NCBI GenBank assembly: GCA_048976805.1
Contig: JBHGUR010000050.1
Coordinates: 1-22,867 of the forward strand
Origin: Ectobacillus sp048976805
GTDB taxonomy: Bacteria; Bacillota; Bacilli; Bacillales; Bacillaceae_G
Direction: 5' to 3'
DNA: 22,867 nt
The first letter of the stretch is position 1; each line of letters begins with the position of its first letter. The notes under the pieces were generated by a model. It was not told the origin of the DNA and searched no databases. It was given only the letters and a program-made list of their open reading frames with translations. Below are positions 6,665 to 14,178 of the stretch, piece after piece. The translations under genes and the position numbers were made by a program.

Positions 6665-7249
6665 ATGAAAAAATGGTATATCATCTTTGTTTTGCTATTG
6701 GCGGCAGCCATCGCAGGCGGCATTTTTTATTTTACAGAATACCGCAAAATGGCGATGGAGCTTCCAAAGGGCATTGTGATGAAGGATATTAGCGGAGAGG
6801 AAGTTTCATTTGACGCACTGCCAAAAAAATTGAAGCTTGTTGAATTTATGTATACGAACTGCCCGGATATTTGTCCGGTCACCACTTATAAAATGAAGCA
6901 TTTGCGTGACGAATTCGTAAAGAGAAACGAATTTGGCACGCAAATACAATTTATTACGATTACGATTGACCCGCAGCGCGACACACAGGAAAAGCTTGAA
7001 GCGTACGCCAAAACGTTTGAAATGAAAAAAACAGACGGCTGGTACTTGCTTAGAGGCGATGAAGAGGAAACAAAAAAATTAGCAAATTCCTTTAACTTTC
7101 TTTACCGCGACCCGGGCGGCGGCATGTACATTCATACGTCCAATACGTATCTGTTGGATAAAAACAATCGCCTCATTGAAGTATTCGGTATGGGCGAAAA
7201 AGGGTTTGACAACAAAAAAGTACTGAAAAAAATTGAAGATGCAATGTAA
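6665..7249 (+). CDS. SCO1/SenC/PrrC-family thioredoxin-fold copper protein
   Basis: SCO proteins bind copper through a CxxxC pair and a distant histidine and help insert the Cu(A) centre into cytochrome c oxidase, or act as thiol-disulfide reductases. This 194-residue protein has one N-terminal membrane anchor (about 5-24) without a lipobox cysteine, so it differs from lipoprotein SCO forms such as B. subtilis YpmQ. The copper ligands are Cys66 and Cys70 (CPDIC) and His157 (YIHTSN), and the ITIDPQRDT block is typical. The ATG at 6665 follows GGGAGGGAG closely, whereas the upstream frame to 6554 has no ribosome binding site. It is a single-gene unit with its own terminator. No oxidase gene is nearby, so its client must be encoded elsewhere. 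Confidence 0.9.
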   Translation: MKKWYIIFVLLLAAAIAGGIFYFTEYRKMAMELPKGIVMKDISGEEVSFDALPKKLKLVEFMYTNCPDICPVTTYKMKHLRDEFVKRNEFGTQIQFITITIDPQRDTQEKLEAYAKTFEMKKTDGWYLLRGDEEETKKLANSFNFLYRDPGGGMYIHTSNTYLLDKNNRLIEVFGMGEKGFDNKKVLKKIEDAM

Positions 7250-7284
7250 AGAAGCTAATCATGTGCTGATTAGCTTCTTTTCTT
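7249..7284 (+). terminator. Rho-independent terminator of the SCO gene, possibly bidirectional
   Basis: A perfect 12 bp stem (7249-7260 with 7268-7279) has a 7-base loop and ends in TTTTCTT. It begins at the last base of the stop codon. The convergent lcfB gene ends 35 bases beyond and has no other visible terminator, so the hairpin may serve both. Confidence 0.85.
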
Positions 7285-7319
7285 CCCTATTCCACCATAA
7301 TCCAGCCAAGCTTTCAATT

Positions 7320-8846
7320 TTAATTCTGGACAGCTTTCCTTAAAGCGCGGCGCAAAATCTTTCCGGTCGTATTCTTTGGCAGCTCTTCCAAAAATTCAAT
7401 AGAAGCCGGTACTTTATATTTGGCAAGATGCAATGAACAATACGTGCGCAGCTCCTCCTCACTGACTGAATCATCATTCAATACGACGTATGCCTTAACC
7501 GCTTCGCCAAACTCTTCATCCGGCATGCCAAGCACCACTGCCTCTGCTACGTTCGGATGCTTATATAGCACTTCCTCAACCTCGCGCGGATACACATTAT
7601 AGCCTCCGACAATAATTAAGTCCTTTTTGCGGTCAACGATATAAAAATAGCCTTCCTCATCCATGCGTGCTAAATCGCCGGTATACAGCCAGCCGCCGCG
7701 AATGGTCGCAGCCGTATCCTCAGGCAGCTTATAATAGCCCTTCATTACATTCGGGCCGCGAACAATTAACTCTCCGACCTCGCCAATTTTTACTTCCTCT
7801 CCTAGTTCATTCACAACTTTATTTTCCACATGCCAAATACTCGTTCCAATTGAACCTGGCTTGCGCGGGCGGTCAAGCGGATTAAAGCACGTTACCGGGG
7901 ACGCCTCTGACAAACCGTACCCTTCTGAAATCATGACGCCAAACTTTTTCTCGAAATTTTCTAAAAGCGCTACTGGCAAAGAGGCCCCGCCTGAAATGCA
8001 AAGTCGCAGCGTTTTCAAGTCTTCTACCTGTCCTTCTGGATACTGATATAAGAAATTATACATTGTCGGAACTCCGGCAAATACAGTCGCTTTATAGGTG
8101 CGTGTGATGCGGAACACTTCTTTTGGGCTGAATTTCGGTACGATGAGAATAGCAGCGCCATTTACAATCGCTGCGTTTAATGCTACTGTCAAACAAAAAA
8201 CGTGGAACATCGGCAAAGCCGCTATCACTTTATCATTTTCCTCATATCGCAAGTACGCCGCGACATCGCTTGCATTGCTATATAAATTGCGGTGTGTTAA
8301 CATCGCTCCTTTCGGCTTTCCCGTTGTGCCCGATGTATACAAAATAACAGCTGTGTCATCATCATCCAGCAGGGGCATAGAAAGCGCTTCATCCCCGGAT
8401 TGGACTACACTTGTAAACGGTTTCATCTTTTCGTTGCAAGCAGCTGGCTCTTGTGAAGTCGGACATACAATAATATGTTCTACAGAAGGGAGGCTCGATG
8501 CAAGTTGATTGATAACTGGAAGAAGCAAATCTAAAGCAATAACCGCTTTTACATCCCCGTTATGCAAAATATACTGCAACTCATCCGGGGTATAAATAGG
8601 GTTGATTGGAATAACTGTCGCACCAACGCGCATCGCCCCGTATAATCCGATAATAAAATAAGGTGAATTGCCGACAATTAAAGCAACATGATCTCCCTTT
8701 TGAATGCCTAGCTTTGATAATCCGCTTGCAAATTTAGCAACTGCACTATTTAATTGTGCGTAAGTTGTTTCCTTATCCTCAAAAACATAAGCTACTTTTT
8801 CTCCCTTTTCTCTTGCCGTCTCTACTAACGAATATATGAGATTCAC
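7320..8846 (-). CDS. lcfB: Long-chain fatty acid-CoA ligase (LcfB/YhfL type)
   Basis: This adenylate-forming enzyme activates fatty acids to acyl-CoA with ATP, feeding beta-oxidation or lipid synthesis. The 508-residue protein carries the phosphate-binding loop YTSGTTGKPKG (170-180), the YGLSEASP motif, YTGDLARMDEEGYFYIVDRKKD at the domain hinge and the C-terminal catalytic lysine in PKNTTGKILRR. The start is GTG at 8846: AGGGGGAGG lies 8 bases upstream and no ATG fits better. Its neighbours (lplJ relic and yhfI behind it, yhfN-like ahead) match the B. subtilis yhfI-lplJ-yhfL-yhfN order. With aceBA close by, it fits a fatty-acid-to-gluconeogenesis theme, although the genes are in separate transcription units. 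I did not find a FadR-like box upstream. The exact substrate chain length cannot be read from sequence. Confidence 0.93.
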   Translation of the reverse strand: MNLIYSLVETAREKGEKVAYVFEDKETTYAQLNSAVAKFASGLSKLGIQKGDHVALIVGNSPYFIIGLYGAMRVGATVIPINPIYTPDELQYILHNGDVKAVIALDLLLPVINQLASSLPSVEHIIVCPTSQEPAACNEKMKPFTSVVQSGDEALSMPLLDDDDTAVILYTSGTTGKPKGAMLTHRNLYSNASDVAAYLRYEENDKVIAALPMFHVFCLTVALNAAIVNGAAILIVPKFSPKEVFRITRTYKATVFAGVPTMYNFLYQYPEGQVEDLKTLRLCISGGASLPVALLENFEKKFGVMISEGYGLSEASPVTCFNPLDRPRKPGSIGTSIWHVENKVVNELGEEVKIGEVGELIVRGPNVMKGYYKLPEDTAATIRGGWLYTGDLARMDEEGYFYIVDRKKDLIIVGGYNVYPREVEEVLYKHPNVAEAVVLGMPDEEFGEAVKAYVVLNDDSVSEEELRTYCSLHLAKYKVPASIEFLEELPKNTTGKILRRALRKAVQN

Positions 8847-8946
8847 AGAAACAGCCTCCCCCTTTTAAAAAATATTATAAAAATTCTAAATATATTATAT
8901 TGAAAGAAAATTAAAGACGCAAGCAAAATATGGATAAAGAAAATGT

Positions 8947-8984
8947 AAAAAAACAGCCGATTGTATAAAAACGGCTGTTTTTTT
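8947..8984 (-). terminator. Rho-independent terminator of the yhfI-lplJ unit
   Basis: A 13 bp perfect inverted repeat (8947-8959 with 8972-8984) ends in seven T on either strand. By position it terminates the minus-strand yhfI transcript after the lplJ relic, ahead of lcfB. Confidence 0.88.
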
Positions 8985-9061
8985 ATATTTATACCTTAAA
9001 AGAATAATGATAAGAACTCTTCATTTGTTATATTAACAAAAAAATTTTGTACCCCTACATC

Positions 9062-9183
9062 TTAAAGCGCCGATACCAATTCTTCTTTATCAAACCTTCT
9101 GCCAACAAACCTTTCCTCGATATCCTTTACATCTCCAAGTTACTCCTTAGGCCCGTAATTCCCTTGGTGTCAATAAACAGCAC
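9062..9183 (-). pseudogene. lplJ: Internally deleted relic of lplJ (lipoate-protein ligase)
   Basis: Only the two ends of the gene remain. The first frame starts GTG at 9183 and reads VLFIDTKGITGLRSNLE, close to the LplJ N-terminus as I remember it (MLFIDNKGITDPRINLAIEE). A shifted frame then reads GDVKDIEERF, VGRRFDKEELVSAL and stops at 9062-9064, close to the LplJ C-terminal GDVKDIEER region. About 120 bp survive of a gene of roughly 990 bp, so some 0.87 kb including the catalytic domain is lost, and the join (near 9131-9135) is out of frame. The GTG overlaps the yhfI stop (TAGTG), as expected for a translationally coupled yhfI-lplJ pair, and lplJ lies at this place in B. subtilis. Lipoylation presumably relies on another ligase or the LipM/LipL route elsewhere. 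Confidence 0.75.
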
Positions 9184-9926
9184 TATTTCACCTCATTTTC
9201 CCAAGTATAGCCGCTGTGAGCCAGCAAAATGCGGCCATTGTATACCTTGCTTGCTTGCTGGACAAGCAACTCCGTATTTCCGGCATGAGGCAAATGGGTC
9301 AGCAGGAGTTCGCCTGCCTCCGCTTCCCGTGCAATTGTTCCGGCCTCAATGCTTGTCATGTGCCCTGCATTCGTACCATCCTGGCCTTCATACATATTGC
9401 ATTCGCATATAAAAAGATCCGCTCCCTTTGTAAACGGGATAAACTCAGGCAAATAACTAGAATCAGCTGTGTACACAACTGTATCATTTCCAGCTGTAAT
9501 GCGCATCGCAAAGCATGTAACAGGATGAGCTGTTTTTAGAAAGCGGATGGAAAATGGGCCAATATGAAGCTCCTCTTCTGGATTATAGACAACTCCTTTT
9601 GTATAAGGAGCGTGCGTTAAAGACCCAAATCCCTTTCCATCAAAGGCATGGCCGTATATCGGCAGCTCCGGCAATGTTATTCCATTAAAAAATGCAATCA
9701 TGCGCGCATATTGAAGCACACCAATATCGGCTACATGGTCATGATGATAATGGGATACAATAACAGCATCCAATTCTTCTACCTTTATGTATTTTTGCAA
9801 TTGCGACAGTACGCCGCTGCCGCAGTCAACAAGCAGGCGGAATCCGCCGTGTTCAAATAAGTAGCCTGAAGTAGCTTCACCCGCTTCTGGATAACCGCCC
9901 CAAAAGCCGACAACTGTTACTTTCAT
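9183..9926 (-). CDS. yhfI: Metallo-beta-lactamase-fold hydrolase YhfI
   Basis: The 247-residue protein has the metallo-beta-lactamase fold. It has the HxHxDH metal-binding motif HYHHDH at residues 59-64, further ligands in TAHPVTC and YTADSSY, and LLTHLPH near the C-terminus. It resembles the RNase Z-like or cyclic-nucleotide phosphodiesterase branch of the fold, but its substrate is not known and I do not assign one. The ATG at 9926 follows AAAGGAAG at good distance, and the nine-residue extension to 9953 would include the ribosome binding site. Its stop overlaps the start of the lplJ relic, which shows the former operon arrangement. Confidence 0.88.
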   Translation of the reverse strand: MKVTVVGFWGGYPEAGEATSGYLFEHGGFRLLVDCGSGVLSQLQKYIKVEELDAVIVSHYHHDHVADIGVLQYARMIAFFNGITLPELPIYGHAFDGKGFGSLTHAPYTKGVVYNPEEELHIGPFSIRFLKTAHPVTCFAMRITAGNDTVVYTADSSYLPEFIPFTKGADLFICECNMYEGQDGTNAGHMTSIEAGTIAREAEAGELLLTHLPHAGNTELLVQQASKVYNGRILLAHSGYTWENEVK

Positions 9927-10036
9927 AAGCTCACTTCCTTTCGATTCGTTCACTGTTTAGTTTTCACATTGCTCCTTAACTATAATCGATTTTTTAGGCT
10001 TTTTCATTAAATTTCACTTTTGTTATAAAACAGTCG

Positions 10037-10065
10037 TTGACTATTTCGATTTGTATTAATACAAT
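10037..10065 (+). promoter_or_regulatory. SigA-type promoter of yhfH
   Basis: TTGACT (10037-10042), a 17 bp spacer, and TACAAT (10060-10065). This is among the best -35/-10 matches in the window. It lies 31 bases before the yhfH ATG. Confidence 0.8.
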
Positions 10066-10096
10066 GTTATTAACAAACAAAACGGAGGGATTATTC

Positions 10097-10228
10097 ATGT
10101 TACAAAATCCAATGGAATTTTTCAGAAATTTGCCAACAAAGAAATGCTGTGAGTGCGGCAAGGAAATTGAAGAGCAGCACGAAGCATATCACAATAAATG
10201 TGATGACTGCATTCATTCTGGAGAATAA
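10097..10228 (+). CDS. yhfH: YhfH-family small zinc-ribbon protein
   Basis: This 43-residue protein is of the YhfH type found next to yhfI in bacilli. Two cysteine pairs, CCECGKE and CDDC, with an intervening histidine (AYHNKC) suggest a single zinc-binding knuckle. Function is unknown. The ATG at 10097 follows GGAGGGA by about 6 bases and a strong promoter. The longer reading to 10037 overlaps that promoter and is rejected. The gene is divergent from yhfI. A structured repeat begins right after the stop codon, in place of a simple terminator. Confidence 0.85.
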   Translation: MLQNPMEFFRNLPTKKCCECGKEIEEQHEAYHNKCDDCIHSGE

Positions 10229-10390
10229 GAAAAGCGCAGGGCGCCCTGCTTAGCGATGCTTGGATTTGGAGTACATCGACTGAGATAAAGGAAACACGAA
10301 GAGAGCGTCGATGTTGACTTATCGTAGGGAGATGGGCGAAGTACACTAGTCGCTAGGCGCTGGAGTTAGACACTGTTCTAGCTGCAAAAA
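10229..10390 (+). repeat. bcr1-like structured intergenic repeat (ends approximate)
   Basis: The stretch looks like the bcr1 family of B. cereus-group repeats: it begins GAAAAGCGC, contains GAAACACGAAGA and GTCGATGTTGACTTATCG, and ends GGCGCTGGAGTTAGACAC. This comes from memory of the family, not from a search. Nested pairings can be seen: AGCGC (10233-10237) with GCGCT (10357-10361), TAGCGA (10251-10256) with TCGCTA (10350-10355), and CATCGAC (10274-10280) with GTCGATG (10307-10313). A local palindrome GCAGGGCGCCCTGC lies at 10236-10249. It would form the 3' untranslated region of yhfH. Confidence 0.6.
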
Positions 10391-10407
10391 GTTATACTTT
10401 CTTATCT

Positions 10408-10568
10408 TTAATAAAGGCTCTGTTAAAGGCTAATGTTGATTTTGATTGATTTGTTGATTGGGAACGAAAGGCGGCGACCCCAGCGGGAAACGCGGCTCGT
10501 CCCCGCCCGCGGAAAGCGTCCGCCTGTAGTGGAAAATCAACAATTAAGTTTAACAGTGCCTTAATAAA
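10408..10568. mobile_element. MITE-like element copy 3, inverted (element 10416-10560) with 8 bp target duplication
   Basis: A 145 bp copy in the opposite orientation to the other three. It starts GGCTCTGTTAAA (10416-10427) and ends TTTAACAGTGCC (10549-10560), one mismatch from a perfect inverted repeat. TTAATAAA occurs at 10408-10415 and again at 10561-10568. The right duplication runs into the A-tract (T-tract on the minus strand) of the LacI-gene terminator. Confidence 0.9.
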
Positions 10569-10588
10569 AAAACCCGCCAATTGGCGGG
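10566..10588 (-). terminator. Rho-independent terminator of the LacI-family gene
   Basis: CCCGCC-AATT-GGCGGG (10573-10588) is followed on the minus strand by seven T. The tail overlaps the target duplication of MITE copy 3, yet the T-run is kept. Confidence 0.87.
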
Positions 10589-10634
10589 GTAGCATAAGCT
10601 CGGGTATACGGCAAACAGCCTAGCGGGCAAGCGG

Positions 10635-11648
10635 CTAGGCAAGCATTGCTCTATGTTTAGTTGTCGAGCCTTTTATTAAAAGCTCCAGCTGAAATTCATG
10701 TACTTCTCGTTTACAGTAATTTTTTGTCTGAATCTTTTCTATCATTAACTCAATAACTTTATTCGCCATTTTATCTACCGGCTGGCAAACAGTTGTAATC
10801 GCCGGTTCGGTTATCTCGGATAACAATTGATTATCGAAGCCGACAACGGCCAATTGTTCCGGAATGCTCCAGCTATTCCGTCTCGCTTCAGATATAATTC
10901 CTGCTGCTACTTCGTCTCCCCCGGCAAAGATAGCGGTAGGATTTTTTTTCATATTAGCGACTTTATGAAATACCTTTCTGCCATCTTCAATATCGTAGGC
11001 GTCTTCAGCGAACTCTACAAATTCAACCTGCTGTTTATACTCAGAAACAGCGCGTAAAAAACCTTGTTTGCGATGCTGCACAACCGCGCTTTGTTCGCTG
11101 CCACTGCAGAACATTAAACGCCGATGCCCTTGTTCCAGCAAGTGCTTCGTCGCTGCGTAAGCGCCTTCAATTTGGTTGAACTTTACAATCGGAATATGGG
11201 CTTCCTCTGTATATTCGTTGCATAGAACTATAGGGCCGTGCTGTAAATACGGTTCTATCAATTCCCATTTATTTTGCAGCGAACATAAAATGATGCCGTC
11301 CACTTGCTTTGTAGAAAGCAAGTGCAAATATTCCAGCTCTTTTTCCGGCATGTATCTTGTTTGGCAAATAATCAGCTTATAATTATATTCCGAAGCTGCA
11401 GTTTCGAGAGATTCTATTAATTTACTGAAAAAGGGATTTGTCACCCGAGGAACTAATACAGCAACCGTTTCCGTTTTTTGCTTGCGCAGTCTTCGCGCTG
11501 CAGAATTTGGTACAAAGCCAAGCGTGTTCATGGCAAAAAGTACTCTTTTTTTCTTCTCATCAGATACATACGGATGATTATTAATAACTCGCGATACAGT
11601 CGTACGGGATAATCCCGCCAGCTTCGCCACGTCCTCGATTGTTGACAC
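10635..11648 (-). CDS. LacI/GalR-family transcriptional regulator
   Basis: The 337-residue protein begins with the canonical LacI-family helix-turn-helix and hinge (STIEDVAKLAGLSRTTVSRV, then NNHPYVSDEKKKRV), followed by a periplasmic-binding-protein-like effector domain (AVLVPRVTNPFFSKLIE, GIILCS, GGDEVAAGII, VVGFDNQLLSEITEPAITTV). Such proteins repress sugar or nucleoside genes and respond to a small ligand. It is not CcpA by neighbourhood, and I cannot tell which sugar it senses; no transport or catabolic genes adjoin it. The start is GTG at 11648 with GAGGGGGAG just upstream. Its promoter carries a LacI-type palindrome at the expected start point, suggesting autorepression or CcpA control. 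It sits between yhfH and yhgE, where B. subtilis has other genes, so it is likely a lineage-specific insertion. Confidence 0.9.
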   Translation of the reverse strand: MSTIEDVAKLAGLSRTTVSRVINNHPYVSDEKKKRVLFAMNTLGFVPNSAARRLRKQKTETVAVLVPRVTNPFFSKLIESLETAASEYNYKLIICQTRYMPEKELEYLHLLSTKQVDGIILCSLQNKWELIEPYLQHGPIVLCNEYTEEAHIPIVKFNQIEGAYAATKHLLEQGHRRLMFCSGSEQSAVVQHRKQGFLRAVSEYKQQVEFVEFAEDAYDIEDGRKVFHKVANMKKNPTAIFAGGDEVAAGIISEARRNSWSIPEQLAVVGFDNQLLSEITEPAITTVCQPVDKMANKVIELMIEKIQTKNYCKREVHEFQLELLIKGSTTKHRAMLA

Positions 11649-11666
11649 AGTCTCTCCCCCTCATCT

Positions 11667-11681
11667 ATGAAAGCGTTTTCT
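11667..11681. promoter_or_regulatory. cre-like / LacI-family operator
   Basis: ATGAAAGCGTTTTCT matches the catabolite-responsive element consensus WTGNAANCGNWNNCW at every position and has the GAAA-N4-TTTC half-sites of LacI-family operators. It begins about 9 bases downstream of the -10 box, so a bound repressor would block initiation. It could be bound by CcpA or by the product of the gene itself. Confidence 0.7.
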
Positions 11682-11689
11682 ATTTTTAC

Positions 11690-11718
11690 ATTATATAGAA
11701 GTTATTCTAAAGTTTCAA
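11690..11718 (-). promoter_or_regulatory. SigA-type promoter of the LacI-family gene
   Basis: On the minus strand TTGAAA (11713-11718), a 17 bp spacer, and a perfect TATAAT (11690-11695), 41 bases before the GTG start. Confidence 0.82.
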
Positions 11719-11748
11719 TGGGTTATACTATTTTTCTAACATTTCTAC

Positions 11749-11780
11749 AAAAAAAACTCCTAAAAAATCTTTAGGAGTTT
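11749..11780 (-). terminator. Rho-independent terminator of yhgE
   Basis: An 11 bp stem (AAACTCCTAAA, 11754-11764, with 11770-11780) is followed on the minus strand by at least seven T, 6 bases after the yhgE stop codon. Confidence 0.92.
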
Positions 11781-11786
11781 CATAGA

Positions 11787-14096
11787 TTATTCTGCTTCAG
11801 CAAATCTTCCAAAATATCGCTTATGAATAAGGGATAACGTAGCAATTGTACCCGCTGCCATCAGTCCGATATACACAAGCAGGATACCTGCATTTTTCCA
11901 CATAAAACCAAAATCCCCGCTCGAAATGACAGCTTTAAATCCTGCCACCGAATATGTCATCGGCAGCCATGCGTTAAAAACTTGCAGTGCTTTTGGGATT
12001 AACTCAAGCGGGAATGTGCCCGCACTTGTCGTTAATTGCAAAATCAAAATGATAATTGCAATAAAGCGGCCCGCATCACTAAACGCTGTTACTAAAAATT
12101 GTACAAGCGCGATAAACGTAATGCTTGTAAGTATACTAAATACGACAAAATAAAATACATTCTGCACTTCAATTTTAAGCCCAAACAATAACACGAAGTC
12201 TGCTACAATTGCTTGGATAAAACCTACCGCAAATAATACCCCGAATTTGCTGATAAACCAGCTCAACCCGCTTTTTGGGTTGCCGACAGTTTCACGCAGC
12301 GGAAATACGATAGATAACAGAAGAGCACCAACGAATAAACCAAGCGATAAGAAATATGGCGTAAAGCCTGTTCCATAGTTCGGAACCTCAGACAGCTTTT
12401 CTGTTTTCACCTTTACAGGATCGGCAAACATGCTGTATTTCTTGTCATCGCCTTTTACGTCCCCCGTTTCTTTTGCCGCATCTCCTAATTTACTTGCAAG
12501 CTCGCCGCTGCCGTCCGTAATTTTGCCCAATCCTTCTGTTACTTGTCCGGAACCGTCTGCAAGCTTAGCGGCGCCGCCTATCATTTGATTTGTGCCAGCT
12601 GCTGCTTGATTTAACCCTGCTGTAATTTGGCTAGAGCCCGCCTGCGCTTTGCCTGCCCCATCAGCCACTTGTGCCAAGCCGTTTGTTACTTGCTGCGAAC
12701 CGGATACGAGCTGCCCGAATGCGCCATTGGCTTTTGCGTTTAATTGTCCTAAACCGTCAGCAAGCGCTCCGCTTCCAGCCGTTAGCTGCCCTGTGCCAGA
12801 GGCCAGCTTTTCTTGGCCTGCTTTTAGTTGGCCAAAGCCTGTGCTTAACGCGATTTGGCCGTCATAAATCTTAGCTGCACCCGCGCTAATATCTCCCGCT
12901 TTTTGCGACAGTAAAACAGCACCGGATGCTACTTGAGTCATGCCCTGTTCTACTTGTTTATTGTCTTCAATTAACTTTTGTACCGCTTGCTTCATTTGTG
13001 TTTGATACGGCTCAGGAAGAACAGCTATACTTTTGTTTAGCTCTTCAAGTCCTTGTGTAATTTGCTGCGCGCCCGCCGCCGATTGCTTCGCTCCGCCGCT
13101 TAACTCGCCCGCCTTCTCTTTCCACTGGAACGCACCGTTTTTCAACTGCTCAGCGCCGGATGTTAGCTGCGGAAGCTTGCTCTCGATTTCCGACATTCCC
13201 GCTAGAGATTCGTTCATGCCCGTTTGCAAAGCTTGCAAACCGTTGTACAGGTTTTGCGCCCCTCCTTCTAGCTTATCAACGCCTTGCCGAAACTCGCCGT
13301 TTGGATTTGCTAATACGCTTAACCCGTTTGTAAGCTGCTGGGAACCATTATACAGTTTATCCGCTCCCGCGCTTAATTCGCCGAGCTTGCCTGTCAGTTC
13401 ACCAGAACCGTTATATAGCTTATTTACACCCGCAGATAAATCGCCTGTTTTTTCTTTTAACGTATTTAACCCGTCTGTTACTTGCCGAGAACCATCTTTC
13501 GCTTTTTCTGAACCTTTATTCAGTTCAGCTGCCCCATTACTTGCACTTTGCAAGCCTTCGGATACTTCCGCAATAGAAGCAAACATGTTTTCCGCGTACG
13601 TTTTAGTTAAAGTATTGGCAATCTCTTCTTTAATTCTCTCGACTGCCGTTTCGCCGATTTGGGCGGATAAAAAGTTGAAGCTTTCATTTGGAATATACTC
13701 AAGCTGCAGTTTTTCTGGATCATCCTTTAAAAGCGTTGTCGCGTTTTCAGAGAAATTCTCCGGAATCCGCACCATCATATAATACTTGCGGTTTTCTAAG
13801 CCTTCTTTTGCCTTTTTTTCGCTTACGAATTCCCATTTAAACTTCCGGTTATCCTTTAAGTTATTTATAAATTCATCGCCGATTTTTAATTCTTCCCCAT
13901 CATATACCGCACCTTTATCCAGATTCACTACCGCTACCGGCAAATCGCTAAGCTGCTTATACGGATCCCAAAACGCCCATAAAAACATTCCTGCATATAA
14001 AAGAGGAACGAACAATACAGCAAGCAGCGGAATCAAGATTTTTTTGTTTTTTAAAATTGCCAAAAACTCCTGCCCTAACAGTGTAAATCCTCTCAT
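11787..14096 (-). CDS. yhgE: YhgE/Pip-family membrane protein
   Basis: This is a 769-residue membrane protein of the YhgE/Pip family, related to phage infection protein Pip of lactococci, type VII-secretion-linked EsaA proteins, and the permease part of ABC-2 exporters. One N-terminal membrane segment (about 20-43) precedes a large extracytoplasmic domain. Five more segments lie toward the C-terminus (about 582-605, 620-650, 655-680, 690-710 and 735-755). Residues about 180-545 hold many tandem short repeats of the type GxxxLxxGLxxL with A/G-S-G steps (LNKGSEKAKDGSRQVTDGL, LSAGADKLYNGS, LAQVADGAGKAQAGS), predicting a long helical bundle or coiled coil. The ATG at 14096 has GGAGGAG 9 bases upstream. 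It follows the TetR gene yhgD by 82 bp, with a copy of the same operator in between, so it is probably repressed by YhgD. Its physiological role is unresolved. Confidence 0.92.
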   Translation of the reverse strand: MRGFTLLGQEFLAILKNKKILIPLLAVLFVPLLYAGMFLWAFWDPYKQLSDLPVAVVNLDKGAVYDGEELKIGDEFINNLKDNRKFKWEFVSEKKAKEGLENRKYYMMVRIPENFSENATTLLKDDPEKLQLEYIPNESFNFLSAQIGETAVERIKEEIANTLTKTYAENMFASIAEVSEGLQSASNGAAELNKGSEKAKDGSRQVTDGLNTLKEKTGDLSAGVNKLYNGSGELTGKLGELSAGADKLYNGSQQLTNGLSVLANPNGEFRQGVDKLEGGAQNLYNGLQALQTGMNESLAGMSEIESKLPQLTSGAEQLKNGAFQWKEKAGELSGGAKQSAAGAQQITQGLEELNKSIAVLPEPYQTQMKQAVQKLIEDNKQVEQGMTQVASGAVLLSQKAGDISAGAAKIYDGQIALSTGFGQLKAGQEKLASGTGQLTAGSGALADGLGQLNAKANGAFGQLVSGSQQVTNGLAQVADGAGKAQAGSSQITAGLNQAAAGTNQMIGGAAKLADGSGQVTEGLGKITDGSGELASKLGDAAKETGDVKGDDKKYSMFADPVKVKTEKLSEVPNYGTGFTPYFLSLGLFVGALLLSIVFPLRETVGNPKSGLSWFISKFGVLFAVGFIQAIVADFVLLFGLKIEVQNVFYFVVFSILTSITFIALVQFLVTAFSDAGRFIAIIILILQLTTSAGTFPLELIPKALQVFNAWLPMTYSVAGFKAVISSGDFGFMWKNAGILLVYIGLMAAGTIATLSLIHKRYFGRFAEAE

Positions 14097-14130
14097 ATTT
14101 CTCTTTCTCCTCCCGCTGTAATAAAAAAAT

Positions 14131-14153
14131 TGACCATTTTGTTCATTTGGTCA
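14131..14153. promoter_or_regulatory. Putative YhgD operator upstream of yhgE
   Basis: A 23 bp palindrome of the form TGACC-N13-GGTCA (TGACCA at the left, TGGTCA at the right). Its reverse strand begins TGACCAAATGAACA, identical for 14 bases to the operator upstream of yhgD (14767-14789). It lies 35 bp before the yhgE start. Confidence 0.75.
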
Positions 14154-14178
14154 TTTTTAAGATAAGAACAAGGATTAT

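Noticed and set aside
10392..10595. 67-codon minus-strand frame over MITE copy 3 and the terminator
   Set aside because: It is translation of the repeat itself. It crosses both terminal repeats and a terminator and has no start signals.
13033..13782. 249-codon open frame on the plus strand
   Set aside because: It is antisense to the repetitive part of yhgE. The repeats lack stop codons on the opposite strand, the product is an odd Ser/Pro/Cys-rich sequence, and there is no ribosome binding site.
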